Shown here: positions 19,180 through 28,290 of the stretch, piece by piece | Layout of the letters: each line of letters opens with the position of its first letter | Position numbering within the stretch: the stretch's first letter is position 1 | From: Actinomycetota bacterium | Lineage (GTDB): Bacteria; Actinomycetota; Actinomycetes; Nanopelagicales; Nanopelagicaceae | Reading direction: 5' to 3' | Assembly: GCA_026392825.1 (NCBI GenBank) | Contig: JAPLBF010000029.1 | Location: 1 to 57,151, forward strand | DNA: 57,151 bases | Program-made: the position numbers and the translations under genes | The notes under the pieces: model-generated | Seen by the model: only the letters and a program-made list of their open reading frames with translations | The model's database searches: none | Told to the model about the DNA's origin: nothing

Positions 19180-19715
19180 TTAAATTTTTCGCCAGGCTTT
19201 ATTTGTGGCTTTGGTGCGCGCATGCGTCGCATCTGGGTAGACCGGAGCCATCCGTAAAGACCTAAACCCTTTGTGCTCTTATCCGGAAAACGCTGAGCAA
19301 CTTCGGCTTTGATTTTCCGTGAGAGAAAAATTCCGTCGAAGACAGAAACGAGCAGAACGCTATACATAATTGCGATTCCAGCGACTGCAAATGTGCTTAC
19401 TGGAATCAGCGAAAGAATAAGTACGAAGCCAATTATGGGTAAGAAGTACTCGCCTATTGAGCGACGTGAATCAATATAATTACGAACAAATCTTTTCTCG
19501 ACTCCGCGATCGCGTAACGGCAGCGCCGCTTCATCTCCCCGTAGGTAAGCAGCACGTTGATTCATTCGCGCTACACGGGCAGCGTCTTTGGCGCGCTTCT
19601 TCTCAATTTTGGTTGAAGCTGGCGCTAGCGAAGAAATCTTTGTTGCAGCCTGAGCTTCTTTACGCTTTGGGGTAGGTCGGCCTTTTTTCTGAGAGCCATC
19701 TGCAGGAGTTGTCAT
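19176..19715 (-). CDS. DUF3043 family membrane protein
   Basis: 179 residues. The N-terminal half is highly charged and basic (KKGRPTPKRKEA, the family signature, then KKRAKDAARVARMNQRAAYLRGDEA). Two hydrophobic helices at about 92-112 and 116-135 follow, then a basic tail. It matches actinobacterial DUF3043, of unknown function, whose members are usually found in this respiratory/Fe-S neighbourhood. It has its own leaderless-type promoter overlapping the nadA stop codon. Confidence 0.88.
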   Translation of the reverse strand: MTTPADGSQKKGRPTPKRKEAQAATKISSLAPASTKIEKKRAKDAARVARMNQRAAYLRGDEAALPLRDRGVEKRFVRNYIDSRRSIGEYFLPIIGFVLILSLIPVSTFAVAGIAIMYSVLLVSVFDGIFLSRKIKAEVAQRFPDKSTKGLGLYGWLRSTQMRRMRAPKPQIKPGEKFN

Positions 19716-19728
19716 AGCGCAAACTATA
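19716..19728 (-). promoter_or_regulatory. Leaderless-type promoter of DUF3043 gene
   Basis: Minus-strand TATAGT (19728-19723), 7 nt before the ATG at 19715. The box overlaps the nadA stop codon. Confidence 0.55.
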
Positions 19729-20899
19729 GAGCGAGCATCTGCTCTAGAGCCAACTTAGAGAAGCGGGCTACATCAGGTGCCACCTTAATCTGATTAACGA
19801 CATGGCCTGCGACTAGAGATTCCATCGCCCAAACTAGGTGAGGAAGATCGATGCGGTTCATTGTCGAGCAGTAACAAACCGTTTTATCGAGGAAGACAAT
19901 CTCTTTGTCTGGATGCGCTTTTGCCAATCTAGAAACTAAATTAAGTTCAGTGCCGATCGCCCATTTGCTTCCCGCGGGGGACTCTTCGACAGTACGGATA
20001 ATCGCTTCGGTACTGCCTACAACATCAGCGATAGATACAACTTCGTGTTGGCACTCGGGATGAACTAAGACTTTAACTCCGGGCAGAAGGTTGCGAACTT
20101 CGTTTACTGCATCAACTGTGAACCGCCCGTGGACGGAACAGTGACCGCGCCAGAGAATAACTTTTGCTGCGCGAAGTTGATCGGCGGTAAGTCCTCCCAT
20201 CGGCTTCCAGGGATTCCAGAGGACGCAATCGGATAGAGATAAACCAAGTGAAAGTAAGGCGGTATTTCGTCCTAGGTGTTGATCGGGCAGAAAGAGAATC
20301 TTTTCGCCTTTACTTAACGCCCATTCCATAGTTTTTTTCGCATTCGATGAGGTACAAATAGTTCCACCGTGTTCGCCAGTAAAACTCTTAATCGCTGCAG
20401 ATGAATTCATATAAGTGACAGGAATAGTTTTATCTGCAATTCTAATTTGGGAAAGTTGGTTCCAACATTCCTGTACCTGATTTGCAGTTGCCATATCCGC
20501 CATTGAGCATCCAGCGGCCAAGTCAGGCAAGATAACTTTTTGATTGGCTGAGGTTAAAATATCTGCGCTCTCTGCCATAAAGTGAACGCCACAGAAGATT
20601 ATGTATTCAGCAGTTGATTGCGCCGCAGCTGCTTGCGCTAATTTAAAGGAATCTCCAGTGATATCTGCAAAGGCAATTACTTCGTCGCGTTGGTAGTGAT
20701 GACCAAGAACTAGCGCTCGATCACCAAGTGCAGCACGTGCAATCGTTGCGCGAGTGACTAACTCTGGATCGCTGGCTTCTGGAAGCTCGCCAGTGCAGGA
20801 AACGCCTCGTTCTGATTCCAAGTCTTGGCCGCGACCAAGTAGCAAAAGATTGGTTAGCGATCCGCTTTGGGATGTGGACATGACCACATTCTCGCTCAT
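19724..20899 (-). CDS. nadA: Quinolinate synthase
   Basis: 4Fe-4S enzyme that condenses iminoaspartate with dihydroxyacetone phosphate to quinolinate in NAD synthesis. About 391 residues from the ATG at 20899; an in-frame ATG at 20881 is also possible, and a longer frame running to 20977 would enter the divergent erpA-like gene. Landmarks: GHHYQRDEV, the cluster Cys in IIFCGVHFMAE, AGCSMADM, HPECQHEVVSIAD and KTVCYCSTMNRI. nadB and nadC are not in the window. Fe-S maturation by the neighbouring ErpA-like protein would be relevant to it. Confidence 0.95.
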   Translation of the reverse strand: MSENVVMSTSQSGSLTNLLLLGRGQDLESERGVSCTGELPEASDPELVTRATIARAALGDRALVLGHHYQRDEVIAFADITGDSFKLAQAAAAQSTAEYIIFCGVHFMAESADILTSANQKVILPDLAAGCSMADMATANQVQECWNQLSQIRIADKTIPVTYMNSSAAIKSFTGEHGGTICTSSNAKKTMEWALSKGEKILFLPDQHLGRNTALLSLGLSLSDCVLWNPWKPMGGLTADQLRAAKVILWRGHCSVHGRFTVDAVNEVRNLLPGVKVLVHPECQHEVVSIADVVGSTEAIIRTVEESPAGSKWAIGTELNLVSRLAKAHPDKEIVFLDKTVCYCSTMNRIDLPHLVWAMESLVAGHVVNQIKVAPDVARFSKLALEQMLAL

Positions 20900-20936
20900 A
20901 AATGGCGTTGCTGTCGCATTGAGGCAGGGGGACAGG

Positions 20937-20948
20937 TAGGCTGACCCT
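20937..20948 (+). promoter_or_regulatory. Leaderless-type promoter of erpA-like gene
   Basis: TAGGCT (20937-20942), 6 nt before the ATG at 20949. Confidence 0.65.
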
Positions 20949-21308
20949 ATGACTACTGAGACAACTGAGACAAACACAACTACAACAGCGATCGCTCTGA
21001 CCGATGTTGCTGCCGCAAAGGTAGCTGCACTACTCGCTCAAGAGGGTCGCGATGACCTTTACTTGCGCGTTGCAGTGCAGCCAGGTGGATGTTCAGGTCT
21101 TCGTTACCAGCTCTACTTCGATGAACGCAATCAAGAAGGCGATATCGCCCGTGAATACGGTTCCGTAAAAGTTGTCGTAGACAAGATGAGCGATCCATAC
21201 CTTATGGGCGCAACAATTGATTTTGTGGACACTATCGAAAAACAAGGATTCACAATCGATAATCCAAATGCAGGCGGTTCTTGTGCTTGCGGCGATTCAT
21301 TTAGTTAA
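20949..21308 (+). CDS. erpA: HesB/IscA-type iron-sulfur insertion protein (ErpA-like)
   Basis: A-type carrier that receives Fe-S clusters and passes them to apo-proteins. 119 residues. The three cluster-binding cysteines occur as PGGCSGLRY and GGSCACGDSFS, the C-x(n)-C-G-C family signature. The N-terminal 15 residues are a Thr/Glu-rich extension. Divergent from nadA, an Fe-S enzyme, and followed 29 nt later by an adenosine kinase-like gene; the same set occurs near ctaC in mycobacteria, where the erpA homologue is Rv2204c (recalled). Confidence 0.93.
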   Translation: MTTETTETNTTTTAIALTDVAAAKVAALLAQEGRDDLYLRVAVQPGGCSGLRYQLYFDERNQEGDIAREYGSVKVVVDKMSDPYLMGATIDFVDTIEKQGFTIDNPNAGGSCACGDSFS

Positions 21309-21325
21309 AGCTAAGTACTTTCTTT

Positions 21326-21337
21326 TAATTTAGCCTT
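21326..21337 (+). promoter_or_regulatory. Leaderless-type promoter of PfkB kinase gene
   Basis: TAATTT (21326-21331), 6 nt before the ATG at 21338. Confidence 0.45.
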
Positions 21338-22318
21338 ATGAAAATTGGCGTTGCAGGCTCGGTAGGTCTTGACCATTTAATGACCTTTTCTGGAAAATTT
21401 ACCGATTCACTCGTCGCCGGTTCTCTCGAAAAAGTTTCGCTCTCATTTTTAGTTGATGGTTTGGAAGTTCGTCGTGGTGGATGCGCGGCAAATATTGCAT
21501 ACGGCATGGGAGTGTTAGGGTTAAATCCAATCCTGATCGCTGCAGTTGGAATTGATTGGCCAGATTACGATGCGTGGTTGGTGCGACATGGCGTGGATAC
21601 ATCGCACATTCATATCTCAACAACTCTACACACCGCACACTTCATGGTCACTACTGATACCGAGCTAAATCAAATTGCTAGCTTCTTTCCAGGCGCAATG
21701 TCTGAAGCGAGAAATATTGAATTGACGCCAATTATGGAAAAGACCGGCAAGCTCGATTTACTTGTTATTTCACCAGATGATCCCGCAGCGATGCTGCGCC
21801 ACACCGAAGTCGCCCGCCAGACAGGGGTAGCGATCGCCGCCGATCCTTCGCAGCAGATGGCACGTATGAACGGTGAAGAGATTAAGCAATTAATTTCTGG
21901 TGCGACATATTTATTCTTAAATGAATATGAGTTGGCACTTGCCATTCAGAAGACCGGTTGGAGTGATCGTGAAATTTTGGAGCAGGTAAAATTCCGAATT
22001 GTAACTTTGGGCTCTGAAGGCGCGCGCGTTGAATCTCTGAACGGCGAGACAATTAAAGTTGGTTGCCCAAAGGAAAAGGGCAAAGTTGATCCAACAGGTG
22101 TAGGCGATTCATTTAGATCAGGATTTGTGGCAGGCCTTGCTTGGGGCCTTGGGCACGAAAGATGTGCTCAATTAGGCGCGATGATTGCCACTTATGTAAT
22201 TGAAACTACTGGCACTCAGGAGTACCGATTTACTGCAGATGAATTCATAGAGCGCTTTACTTTGGCCTACGGTGCTAGCGCTGCTGCTGAGATCCAACCG
22301 CATCTAGTAACGCGCTAA
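21338..22318 (+). CDS. PfkB family sugar/nucleoside kinase, adenosine kinase-like
   Basis: 326-residue ribokinase-fold kinase. The N-terminal PfkB signature region (RRGGCAANIAYGMGVLG) and the C-terminal catalytic motif DPTGVGDSFRSGFVAGL, whose Asp is the catalytic base, are clear. Overall pattern and neighbours resemble mycobacterial adenosine kinase (Rv2202c, recalled), which phosphorylates adenosine to AMP; other sugars are possible. It ends inside the 3' part of the converging cysteine desulfurase-like gene (44-nt overlap). Confidence 0.85.
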   Translation: MKIGVAGSVGLDHLMTFSGKFTDSLVAGSLEKVSLSFLVDGLEVRRGGCAANIAYGMGVLGLNPILIAAVGIDWPDYDAWLVRHGVDTSHIHISTTLHTAHFMVTTDTELNQIASFFPGAMSEARNIELTPIMEKTGKLDLLVISPDDPAAMLRHTEVARQTGVAIAADPSQQMARMNGEEIKQLISGATYLFLNEYELALAIQKTGWSDREILEQVKFRIVTLGSEGARVESLNGETIKVGCPKEKGKVDPTGVGDSFRSGFVAGLAWGLGHERCAQLGAMIATYVIETTGTQEYRFTADEFIERFTLAYGASAAAEIQPHLVTR

Positions 22319-23363
22319 TCAAATCTGAAACTTCACGCTCACTACTATCGGCGTGAAGTGTAACTCTTATATTTCCATCTGTTGGGTGACCCATTGCCGC
22401 TAAGACATGGCTTGGTTGCAGATTCATAGCGGTACAGGCAGAACCAGAATCAACCGCAAATCCCTTAGTTGCTAAAGCTCGCAAAATTTCTTCGCCATTT
22501 GTATTCGGAAATACAATCGAAATTAAGTGCGGCATAGCCAAATCTAGATCTCCAGCAATAATCGCATCAGGCATTGCTGATCGAATCGCAGTGCGAATCT
22601 GCTTATTCATTCCGCGGATTGCCAAATCATCTGGGTGGAAATTTTCCAAAGCGACTGCACTGGAAAGCAGCAGTGGAAGCGAATAAGTTCCGTAGGTTCG
22701 CCGCGTACTAGAAATATGGGGGAGCGGATTCTTCCAATTCGCTGGCTTACCAATCGCAACCAAGGCCAGTCCGGCCGGACCACCCCAAGTGCGTGAATCA
22801 AAAACCGCACTTGCCCAATTAGCGGGCAGTGGAACGCGTGCGCCAGAGGCGGTCGCATCAACAGCAATTAGCAAATCTTTGGGAAGTTCAGTCGGGAGTG
22901 AGTTGATAACTCCAGTCTCACCGTTGGCGAGTTGAAAGGCTAAGACCGAATTTTTCTCAATGTTCACACGGGTGAAATCTATGGTGCCATCACCGCGTAA
23001 TGGGATTTCTGAGATTGAACCTTGGTGTGATCGAACAGTTGCAATCACGCCGCTGCGATCTCCGGCTCCAAAGTGCAGGACTTTTTCCGGGGCTAACAAA
23101 CCAGCTAACGAGAGAAAATAGCCAAGCCCGACTTCGCCTGTTACTTCAATTTGATCCGGTGTTATTCCGAGACGATTTGAAATCGATTCAAGTGCGTTAT
23201 TTCGCAGAAGGGCTGCGCGATTGGGGTGCTGGCCAATCTTCTTAGGGTCGGCCCAGCCAGATTCGAAGGCAGCAAGTAGCGCCTCCTGAGCCAGCGGGTT
23301 GAGTGCTGTCTCGGCTTGGAAATTTCCTGTGACTGGAACCACCCCGCGAACGCTACTAGCCAA
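22275..23363 (-). CDS. Cysteine desulfurase-like (class V aminotransferase fold) protein lacking the PLP lysine
   Basis: 362 residues with the NifS/IscS fold: the cofactor-ring Asp region (LLIAVDATASGA, Asp169) and the SGSACTAMN loop with the would-be catalytic Cys are kept. At the Schiff-base lysine the usual H-K-x-x-G-P is replaced by DSRTWGGP, putting Thr192 at the lysine position, and the ring-stacking His appears replaced (GAGDRSGV). It may be inactive in desulfuration, use PLP differently, or be a scaffold. It is divergent from ctaC by 38 nt. Start taken as the ATG at 23363. Confidence 0.75.
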   Translation of the reverse strand: MASSVRGVVPVTGNFQAETALNPLAQEALLAAFESGWADPKKIGQHPNRAALLRNNALESISNRLGITPDQIEVTGEVGLGYFLSLAGLLAPEKVLHFGAGDRSGVIATVRSHQGSISEIPLRGDGTIDFTRVNIEKNSVLAFQLANGETGVINSLPTELPKDLLIAVDATASGARVPLPANWASAVFDSRTWGGPAGLALVAIGKPANWKNPLPHISSTRRTYGTYSLPLLLSSAVALENFHPDDLAIRGMNKQIRTAIRSAMPDAIIAGDLDLAMPHLISIVFPNTNGEEILRALATKGFAVDSGSACTAMNLQPSHVLAAMGHPTDGNIRVTLHADSSEREVSDLISALLDAVGSQQQR

Positions 23364-23388
23364 TGAGCAGATGAGGGAAATGCGGCAC

Positions 23389-23401
23389 TATCCTTAGGCC
23401 T
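23389..23401 (+). promoter_or_regulatory. Leaderless-type promoter of the ctaCDF operon
   Basis: TATCCT (23389-23394), 7 nt before the ATG at 23402. Confidence 0.55.
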
Positions 23402-24154
23402 ATGCCTGTTAAGCCAACCCGCCCTTTTTTGCGGGCGTTACTTTTAGCGCCGCTAGCGCTCTTGTTAACTGGATGTGCAAAGGTTTCTGGCCTTGGATTT
23501 GAAGAAGGCGTAACAAGTGTTAACGATGTTTCTCTCTCACTTTGGCAGGGCGCGTGGATCGCTGGAGCAGTAGTCGGCGTCTTCACGCTAATTCTAATTT
23601 TATGGCCTGCGGTCTTTCATCGCGCCAAAGCGGGTAAAGGCGAATTCCCAAAGCAGACGCAATATAACGTCCCGGTTGAAGTTGCCTACACAATTATTCC
23701 ATTCATAATCGTTGCAGTTCTCTTCTACTTCACCGCCGTTAAGCAGACCGAAATTTTCGAAAAGACATCAAATTACAAACACGAAATTCTGGTAGACGGA
23801 TTCCAATGGTCTTGGCAATTTTCTTATCCTGAAGCGGGACCAAAAGCTGTAGTTACTGGAACGCCCGCAAATCCGCCGACACTTTACGTTCCACTAGGTG
23901 AAAAAGTTCGCTACACAATTACCTCAAATGATGTTGTTCACGGTTTCTGGGTTCCGGCATTTATGATTCAAATGCAGAACTTGCCGGGAGTAACAAATTA
24001 TTTAGAATTTACGGCTAAAAAACTCGGCACTTATCCCGGGCGCTGCAACATTTACTGCGGACGTAATCACTCCCAAATGCTTTTCTCAGTAAAAGTTGTA
24101 ACCCCAGCAGAATATAAGACCTATCTAGAAACCCTGAAGGCGAGTGCAGCATGA
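23402..24154 (+). CDS. ctaC: Cytochrome c oxidase subunit II (lipoprotein)
   Basis: CuA-bearing subunit of the aa3 oxidase that takes electrons from the cytochrome bc1 complex. 250 residues. A signal sequence ends in lipobox LLTGC (lipidated Cys25). Two membrane helices follow (about 48-70 and 92-112), then a cupredoxin domain with the CuA ligands His (VVHGFW) and [12 protein letters not shown] (two Cys, His, Met). The stop overlaps the ctaD start by 4 nt. Confidence 0.97.
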   Translation: MPVKPTRPFLRALLLAPLALLLTGCAKVSGLGFEEGVTSVNDVSLSLWQGAWIAGAVVGVFTLILILWPAVFHRAKAGKGEFPKQTQYNVPVEVAYTIIPFIIVAVLFYFTAVKQTEIFEKTSNYKHEILVDGFQWSWQFSYPEAGPKAVVTGTPANPPTLYVPLGEKVRYTITSNDVVHGFWVPAFMIQMQNLPGVTNYLEFTAKKLGTYPGRCNIYCGRNHSQMLFSVKVVTPAEYKTYLETLKASAA

Positions 24155-25803
24155 CAACTTATGCAGAACGTCCGACCATAGAGACTTTTGTGCCGGCACC
24201 TCCAATTAAAGGCAAGAATTTTGTAAAGTGGATTACCTCAACCGATCACAAGACGATCGGATATATGTATTTGATAACCACCTTTGCCTGGTTCTTAATT
24301 GGCGGCTTACTGGCGCTCATCCTCCGCGCCGAACTATCTCGCCCCGGAATGCAATTTTTAAGTAACGAGCAGTACAACCAAATCTTCACAATGCACGGAA
24401 CCATCATGCTCTTGATGTTTGCAACTCCGCTCTTTGTTGGATTTGCCAACGTAATCATGCCGCTGCAAATCGGCGCCGCAGATGTGGCCTTCCCTCGATT
24501 AAATATGTTGTCCTTCTGGTTATTCACCTTCGGTAGCATCACCGCTGTCGCTGGATTTTTAACACCAGGTGGAGCAGCATCATTTGGATGGACCGCTTAC
24601 GCGCCTCTTGCTAACTCAACTTACTCTCCAGGTATCGGAGGTGACCTTTGGGTGATCGGCCTTGCAGTCTCTGGTCTTGGAACAATTCTGGGCGGCGTTA
24701 ACTTCATTACGACAATTTTCACAATGCGCGCACCGGGTATGACTATGTTCCGTATGTCGATCTTCTCTTGGAACGTTTTGCTTACTTCGATTCTTGTTCT
24801 TCTTGCATTCCCGCCACTTGCAGCGGCACTACTTGCGCTCGAATCGGATCGCTTATTTGGTTCGCATATCTTTGATCCAGCCAATGGCGGTGCAATGTTG
24901 TGGCAGCACTTATTCTGGTTCTTCGGGCACCCTGAGGTTTACATCTTGGCGTTGCCATTCTTTGGTATCGCAACTGAAATTTTGCCAGTATTTAGCCGCA
25001 AGCCAATCTTCGGTTACAAAGGTTTAATTGCCGCAACAATCGCAATCTCGGCGCTCTCTGTCGCAGTCTGGGCACACCATATGTTTGCCAGCGGCCAAGT
25101 TCTATTGCCGTTCTTCTCCTTTATGACTTTCTTAATCGGTATTCCAACCGGTGTTAAGTTCTTTAACTGGATCGGAACAATGTGGCGCGGTCACGTAACC
25201 TTTGAGACCCCCATGCTTTGGGTAATGGGCTTTTTAGTTACCTTCTTATTCGGTGGAATTACCGGAATTATTTTGGCCTCACCGCCACTTGATTTTGCAG
25301 TCTCTGCTTCTTACTTCGTTGTTGCGCATTTCCACTACGTGCTTTTTGGCACTGTGGTCTTTGCAATGTTCGCCGGATTCTATTTCTGGTGGCCAAAGAT
25401 GACGGGCCGAATGTTAAATGAGCGACTTGGAAAGATTCACTTCTGGACACTCTTCATTGGCTTCCACACAACTTTCTTGATTCAGCACTGGCTGGGAATT
25501 AAAGGCTTCCCACGTCGTTACGCGGATTATCTAGCGACCGATGGATTCACCGGAATGAATATGATTTCAACTGTTGGATCGGCTCTTCTTGCTCTCTCTA
25601 TGATTCCATTCTTCGTAAATGTTTGGATCACTCGTAAATCACCTCTGGTTAATTGTGATGATCCTTGGGGTTACGGATCTTCCTTGGAGTGGGCGACTTC
25701 ATGTCCTCCACCGCGCCATAACTTCTTGACGATGCCGCGCATTCGCTCAGAGCGCCCCGCCTTTGATCTACATCATCCACACATTAAGACAGAAGGTCAT
25801 TAA
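24151..25803 (+). CDS. ctaD: Cytochrome c oxidase subunit I
   Basis: Catalytic subunit with heme a, heme a3 and CuB. 550 residues and twelve helices. Key segments: the low-spin heme His in TMHGTIMLL, the CuB/His-Tyr cross-link motif [19 protein letters not shown] with two CuB histidines, and [11 protein letters not shown] with the heme a3 and heme a histidines. The proton-uptake residues of the K path ([11 protein letters not shown] region) are also visible. Second gene of ctaCDF; its TAA shares one base with the ctaF ATG. Confidence 0.98.
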   Translation: MTTYAERPTIETFVPAPPIKGKNFVKWITSTDHKTIGYMYLITTFAWFLIGGLLALILRAELSRPGMQFLSNEQYNQIFTMHGTIMLLMFATPLFVGFANVIMPLQIGAADVAFPRLNMLSFWLFTFGSITAVAGFLTPGGAASFGWTAYAPLANSTYSPGIGGDLWVIGLAVSGLGTILGGVNFITTIFTMRAPGMTMFRMSIFSWNVLLTSILVLLAFPPLAAALLALESDRLFGSHIFDPANGGAMLWQHLFWFFGHPEVYILALPFFGIATEILPVFSRKPIFGYKGLIAATIAISALSVAVWAHHMFASGQVLLPFFSFMTFLIGIPTGVKFFNWIGTMWRGHVTFETPMLWVMGFLVTFLFGGITGIILASPPLDFAVSASYFVVAHFHYVLFGTVVFAMFAGFYFWWPKMTGRMLNERLGKIHFWTLFIGFHTTFLIQHWLGIKGFPRRYADYLATDGFTGMNMISTVGSALLALSMIPFFVNVWITRKSPLVNCDDPWGYGSSLEWATSCPPPRHNFLTMPRIRSERPAFDLHHPHIKTEGH

Positions 25804-26210
25804 TGAAAACGAACTGGAGCCTCTTTGTAGGTCTCTCCATTTTCTACGTCATTATGGCGATTATTTATTATTATGTAGGCGGAGAAGCAGTCGGTATTAC
25901 CGGAATGATCCTGGCTGCTTGTCTAGCAGGCATGGTTGGTTTCTATATTTGGTTTACCGCTAAGCGCATCGGGCACGATCTTCCGGAAGATCGTCCAACA
26001 GCTGAAATTGCTGAGGGCGCAGGGGAGTTAGGTTTCTATAGCCCTCACTCTTGGTGGCCACTTCCTGTAGCACTAAGTGCAATCGTCATGGGGGTTTCCC
26101 TGGTTGTCGGTTGGTGGCTAACGTTGATCTCACTCGGAGCTCTCGTAATAAGCATCATCGGCTTTGTTACAGAGTATGAAAAGCCACAGCCAGAGAACGC
26201 TTCTCACTAA
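25803..26210 (+). CDS. ctaF: Cytochrome c oxidase subunit IV (actinobacterial CtaF)
   Basis: 135 residues with four predicted helices in two hairpins (about 7-25, 30-50, 85-105 and 108-125). It resembles the small subunit IV that is specific to actinobacterial aa3 oxidases within the bc1-aa3 supercomplex. Translationally coupled to ctaD by a TAATG overlap. Contains the family segment GELGFYSPHSWWPL. Confidence 0.93.
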   Translation: MKTNWSLFVGLSIFYVIMAIIYYYVGGEAVGITGMILAACLAGMVGFYIWFTAKRIGHDLPEDRPTAEIAEGAGELGFYSPHSWWPLPVALSAIVMGVSLVVGWWLTLISLGALVISIIGFVTEYEKPQPENASH

Positions 26211-26233
26211 CTCTTTGGCCCTAGGCAACAAAA

Positions 26234-26707
26234 ATGGATAAAGTCCGAGCTCAAATTCTTGAAGTAACCATCCCGCGTACCGCTTCAGCGCGTATTGTTA
26301 TAAATGCTCCAACACAACAAATCTTTGACCTAATTGCCGATCCAAGGTGTCATCCACTATTTGATGGCTCCGGTACTTTACAAGGAAATATTTCGGGTCC
26401 AGAGCGCCTGCATCTCGGGGCAAAGTTCGGTATGGCTATGAAAATAAAAGTCCCTTATCGAATCACCAACAAAGTTGTTGCCTTTGAAGAAGGTCGCAAG
26501 ATTTCTTGGTGCCACCTGATGAAGTGGACCTGGAGCTATGAACTAAAGGATTTAGGCGCCGGCCGAACCGAAGTCACAGAAACTTTTGATGCAAGTGAGA
26601 TTCCGTGGCTGGCAGGAAAATGGTTAGCAGCGTCGGGTGCGATCAAGCACAATCCAAAGTGGATGGCGAAGAGTTTGGTGCAGCTTAAGGCGATTTGCGA
26701 AAGTTAG
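26234..26707 (+). CDS. SRPBCC superfamily protein (polyketide cyclase/dehydrase-like)
   Basis: 157-residue soluble protein with the START/SRPBCC helix-grip pattern: a first strand (ASARIVINAPTQQIFDLIADP), a central Gly-rich segment and a long C-terminal helix. These proteins bind small hydrophobic ligands in a cavity; no substrate can be assigned. It follows ctaF by 23 nt and may be read from that operon; a TAGGCA 6 nt before the ATG is a weak leaderless candidate. Its stop TAG overlaps the qcrB stop on the other strand (TTAG). Confidence 0.75.
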   Translation: MDKVRAQILEVTIPRTASARIVINAPTQQIFDLIADPRCHPLFDGSGTLQGNISGPERLHLGAKFGMAMKIKVPYRITNKVVAFEEGRKISWCHLMKWTWSYELKDLGAGRTEVTETFDASEIPWLAGKWLAASGAIKHNPKWMAKSLVQLKAICES

Positions 26708-28290
26708 TGGTGTTCGATCTCTTTTAGATCTTCAGCAGTTGCCTTAGGTATCGATACCGCATGTGCCTTGCTCAATCGAGCGCGTAACTTGTTCTTGAGA
26801 ACACCGGGACGACGTACGCCACGTAGATCACTCTCTTCCAGAGCGAGCGGTGGGTTCTGTTCATGCTGGGTCAAGAGCCAAGCCTTCTCAGGTGAGATTG
26901 GTTCGTGAACTTCTACGAATTCTCCGTGCGGCATCATTACCAAACGACCAGTTTCGCGACCGTGCAGCACGAGTTCGCGATCAGCGCGCTGAAGTGAGAG
27001 ACAAAGGCGTTTAGTAATTACAAATGCGAGCGGTGGCAGAACGAAGATACCGATACGCGAGAACCACATAATCTGATTGATTGTGAGATCAAAAGTGGTA
27101 GCAATAATGTCATTACCGCCGTTGATTAGCGCAACTAACATAAAGGTTAGAGACATAACGCCGAGTGCGGTGCGGTTTGGTGCATTTCGCGGACGATCAA
27201 GGAGGTGATGCTCTCGCTTATCTCCGGTAATCCAACTTTCGATAAATGGATAGAGCGCCATTCCAGTAAATAAAATGCCTGGAACAATCAGCCCTGGAAT
27301 CAAGATATTCCAAGAGATGGTGTAACCAAAGATATAGCTTTCAAGCGGCGGCGCCATGCGCACCAGACCATCTAGCCAACCCATATACCAATCGGGTTGT
27401 GAACCTGCAGAGACTTGAGCCGGTGTGTAAGGACCGTATAACCAGATTGGGTTAATCGATGCGACCGCTCCCAAGAATGCAGTAACACCAAAGACAATAA
27501 AGAAGAAACCTCCAGCTTTTGCCATGTAGACCGGCAACAGGGGATACCCAACAACATTCTTTTCGGTGCGCCCCGGACCTGGATATTGAGTGTGCTTCTG
27601 GTACCAGACGAGCATTAAGTGCACTGTGATTAAAGCAAGAAATGCACCAGGTAAAAGAAGAACGTGCACGGTGTAGATACGTGGGATAAATGCTTCACCT
27701 GGGAATGCTCCACCGAAAGCAAAGAAAGCTAGGTATGAACCAACTAAGGGGAGCGCTTGAATAATTGCTTCTGCGATGCGAATACCGGTTCCGGAGAGCA
27801 GGTCATCAGGAAGTGAGTAGCCCAAGAAACCTTCAACGATTCCGAGTGTTAAAAGTCCGACACCGATGATCCAGTTGAATTCACGTGGCTTGCGGAATGC
27901 GCCAGTGAAATAAACGCGCATTAAGTGCACAACGATCGCAGCCATAAAAATTAGTGCGGCCCAGTGGTGAATCTGGCGCATCAAGAGACCGCCACGAATT
28001 TCAAATGAAATATCAAGAGTAGATGCGTAAGCTGCTGACATTTCCAAACCTTGCAGCGGCTCATAACTCCCGTCATAGATAACTTCACGCTGTGAAGGAT
28101 CAAACCAGAATGTTAGAAATGTTCCAGAAAGAAGCAAGATAACAAATGAGTAGAGCGCGATTTCGCCGAGAAGGAAAGACCAGTGATCTGGGAAGACTTT
28201 AGTTAAATTCTTCTTCATCCATTTGGCGGCGCCAGTTCTCTCGTCAACGTAATTCGCTACGCTGCCTGCGATTCTTTCACGTGCTGTCAT
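26704..28290 (-). CDS. qcrB: Cytochrome bc1 complex cytochrome b subunit
   Basis: Di-heme b membrane subunit that oxidises menaquinol. 528 residues with the long C-terminal extension normal for actinobacteria. Heme ligands lie in RQIHHWAALIFMAAIVVHLMR and in VHVLLLPGAFLALITVHLMLV, and the quinol-site PEWY motif appears as QPDWY. Last gene of ctaE-qcrCAB; start overlaps the qcrA stop by 4 nt. The C-terminal about 100 residues are cytoplasmic and charged. Confidence 0.97.
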   Translation of the reverse strand: MTARERIAGSVANYVDERTGAAKWMKKNLTKVFPDHWSFLLGEIALYSFVILLLSGTFLTFWFDPSQREVIYDGSYEPLQGLEMSAAYASTLDISFEIRGGLLMRQIHHWAALIFMAAIVVHLMRVYFTGAFRKPREFNWIIGVGLLTLGIVEGFLGYSLPDDLLSGTGIRIAEAIIQALPLVGSYLAFFAFGGAFPGEAFIPRIYTVHVLLLPGAFLALITVHLMLVWYQKHTQYPGPGRTEKNVVGYPLLPVYMAKAGGFFFIVFGVTAFLGAVASINPIWLYGPYTPAQVSAGSQPDWYMGWLDGLVRMAPPLESYIFGYTISWNILIPGLIVPGILFTGMALYPFIESWITGDKREHHLLDRPRNAPNRTALGVMSLTFMLVALINGGNDIIATTFDLTINQIMWFSRIGIFVLPPLAFVITKRLCLSLQRADRELVLHGRETGRLVMMPHGEFVEVHEPISPEKAWLLTQHEQNPPLALEESDLRGVRRPGVLKNKLRARLSKAHAVSIPKATAEDLKEIEHH

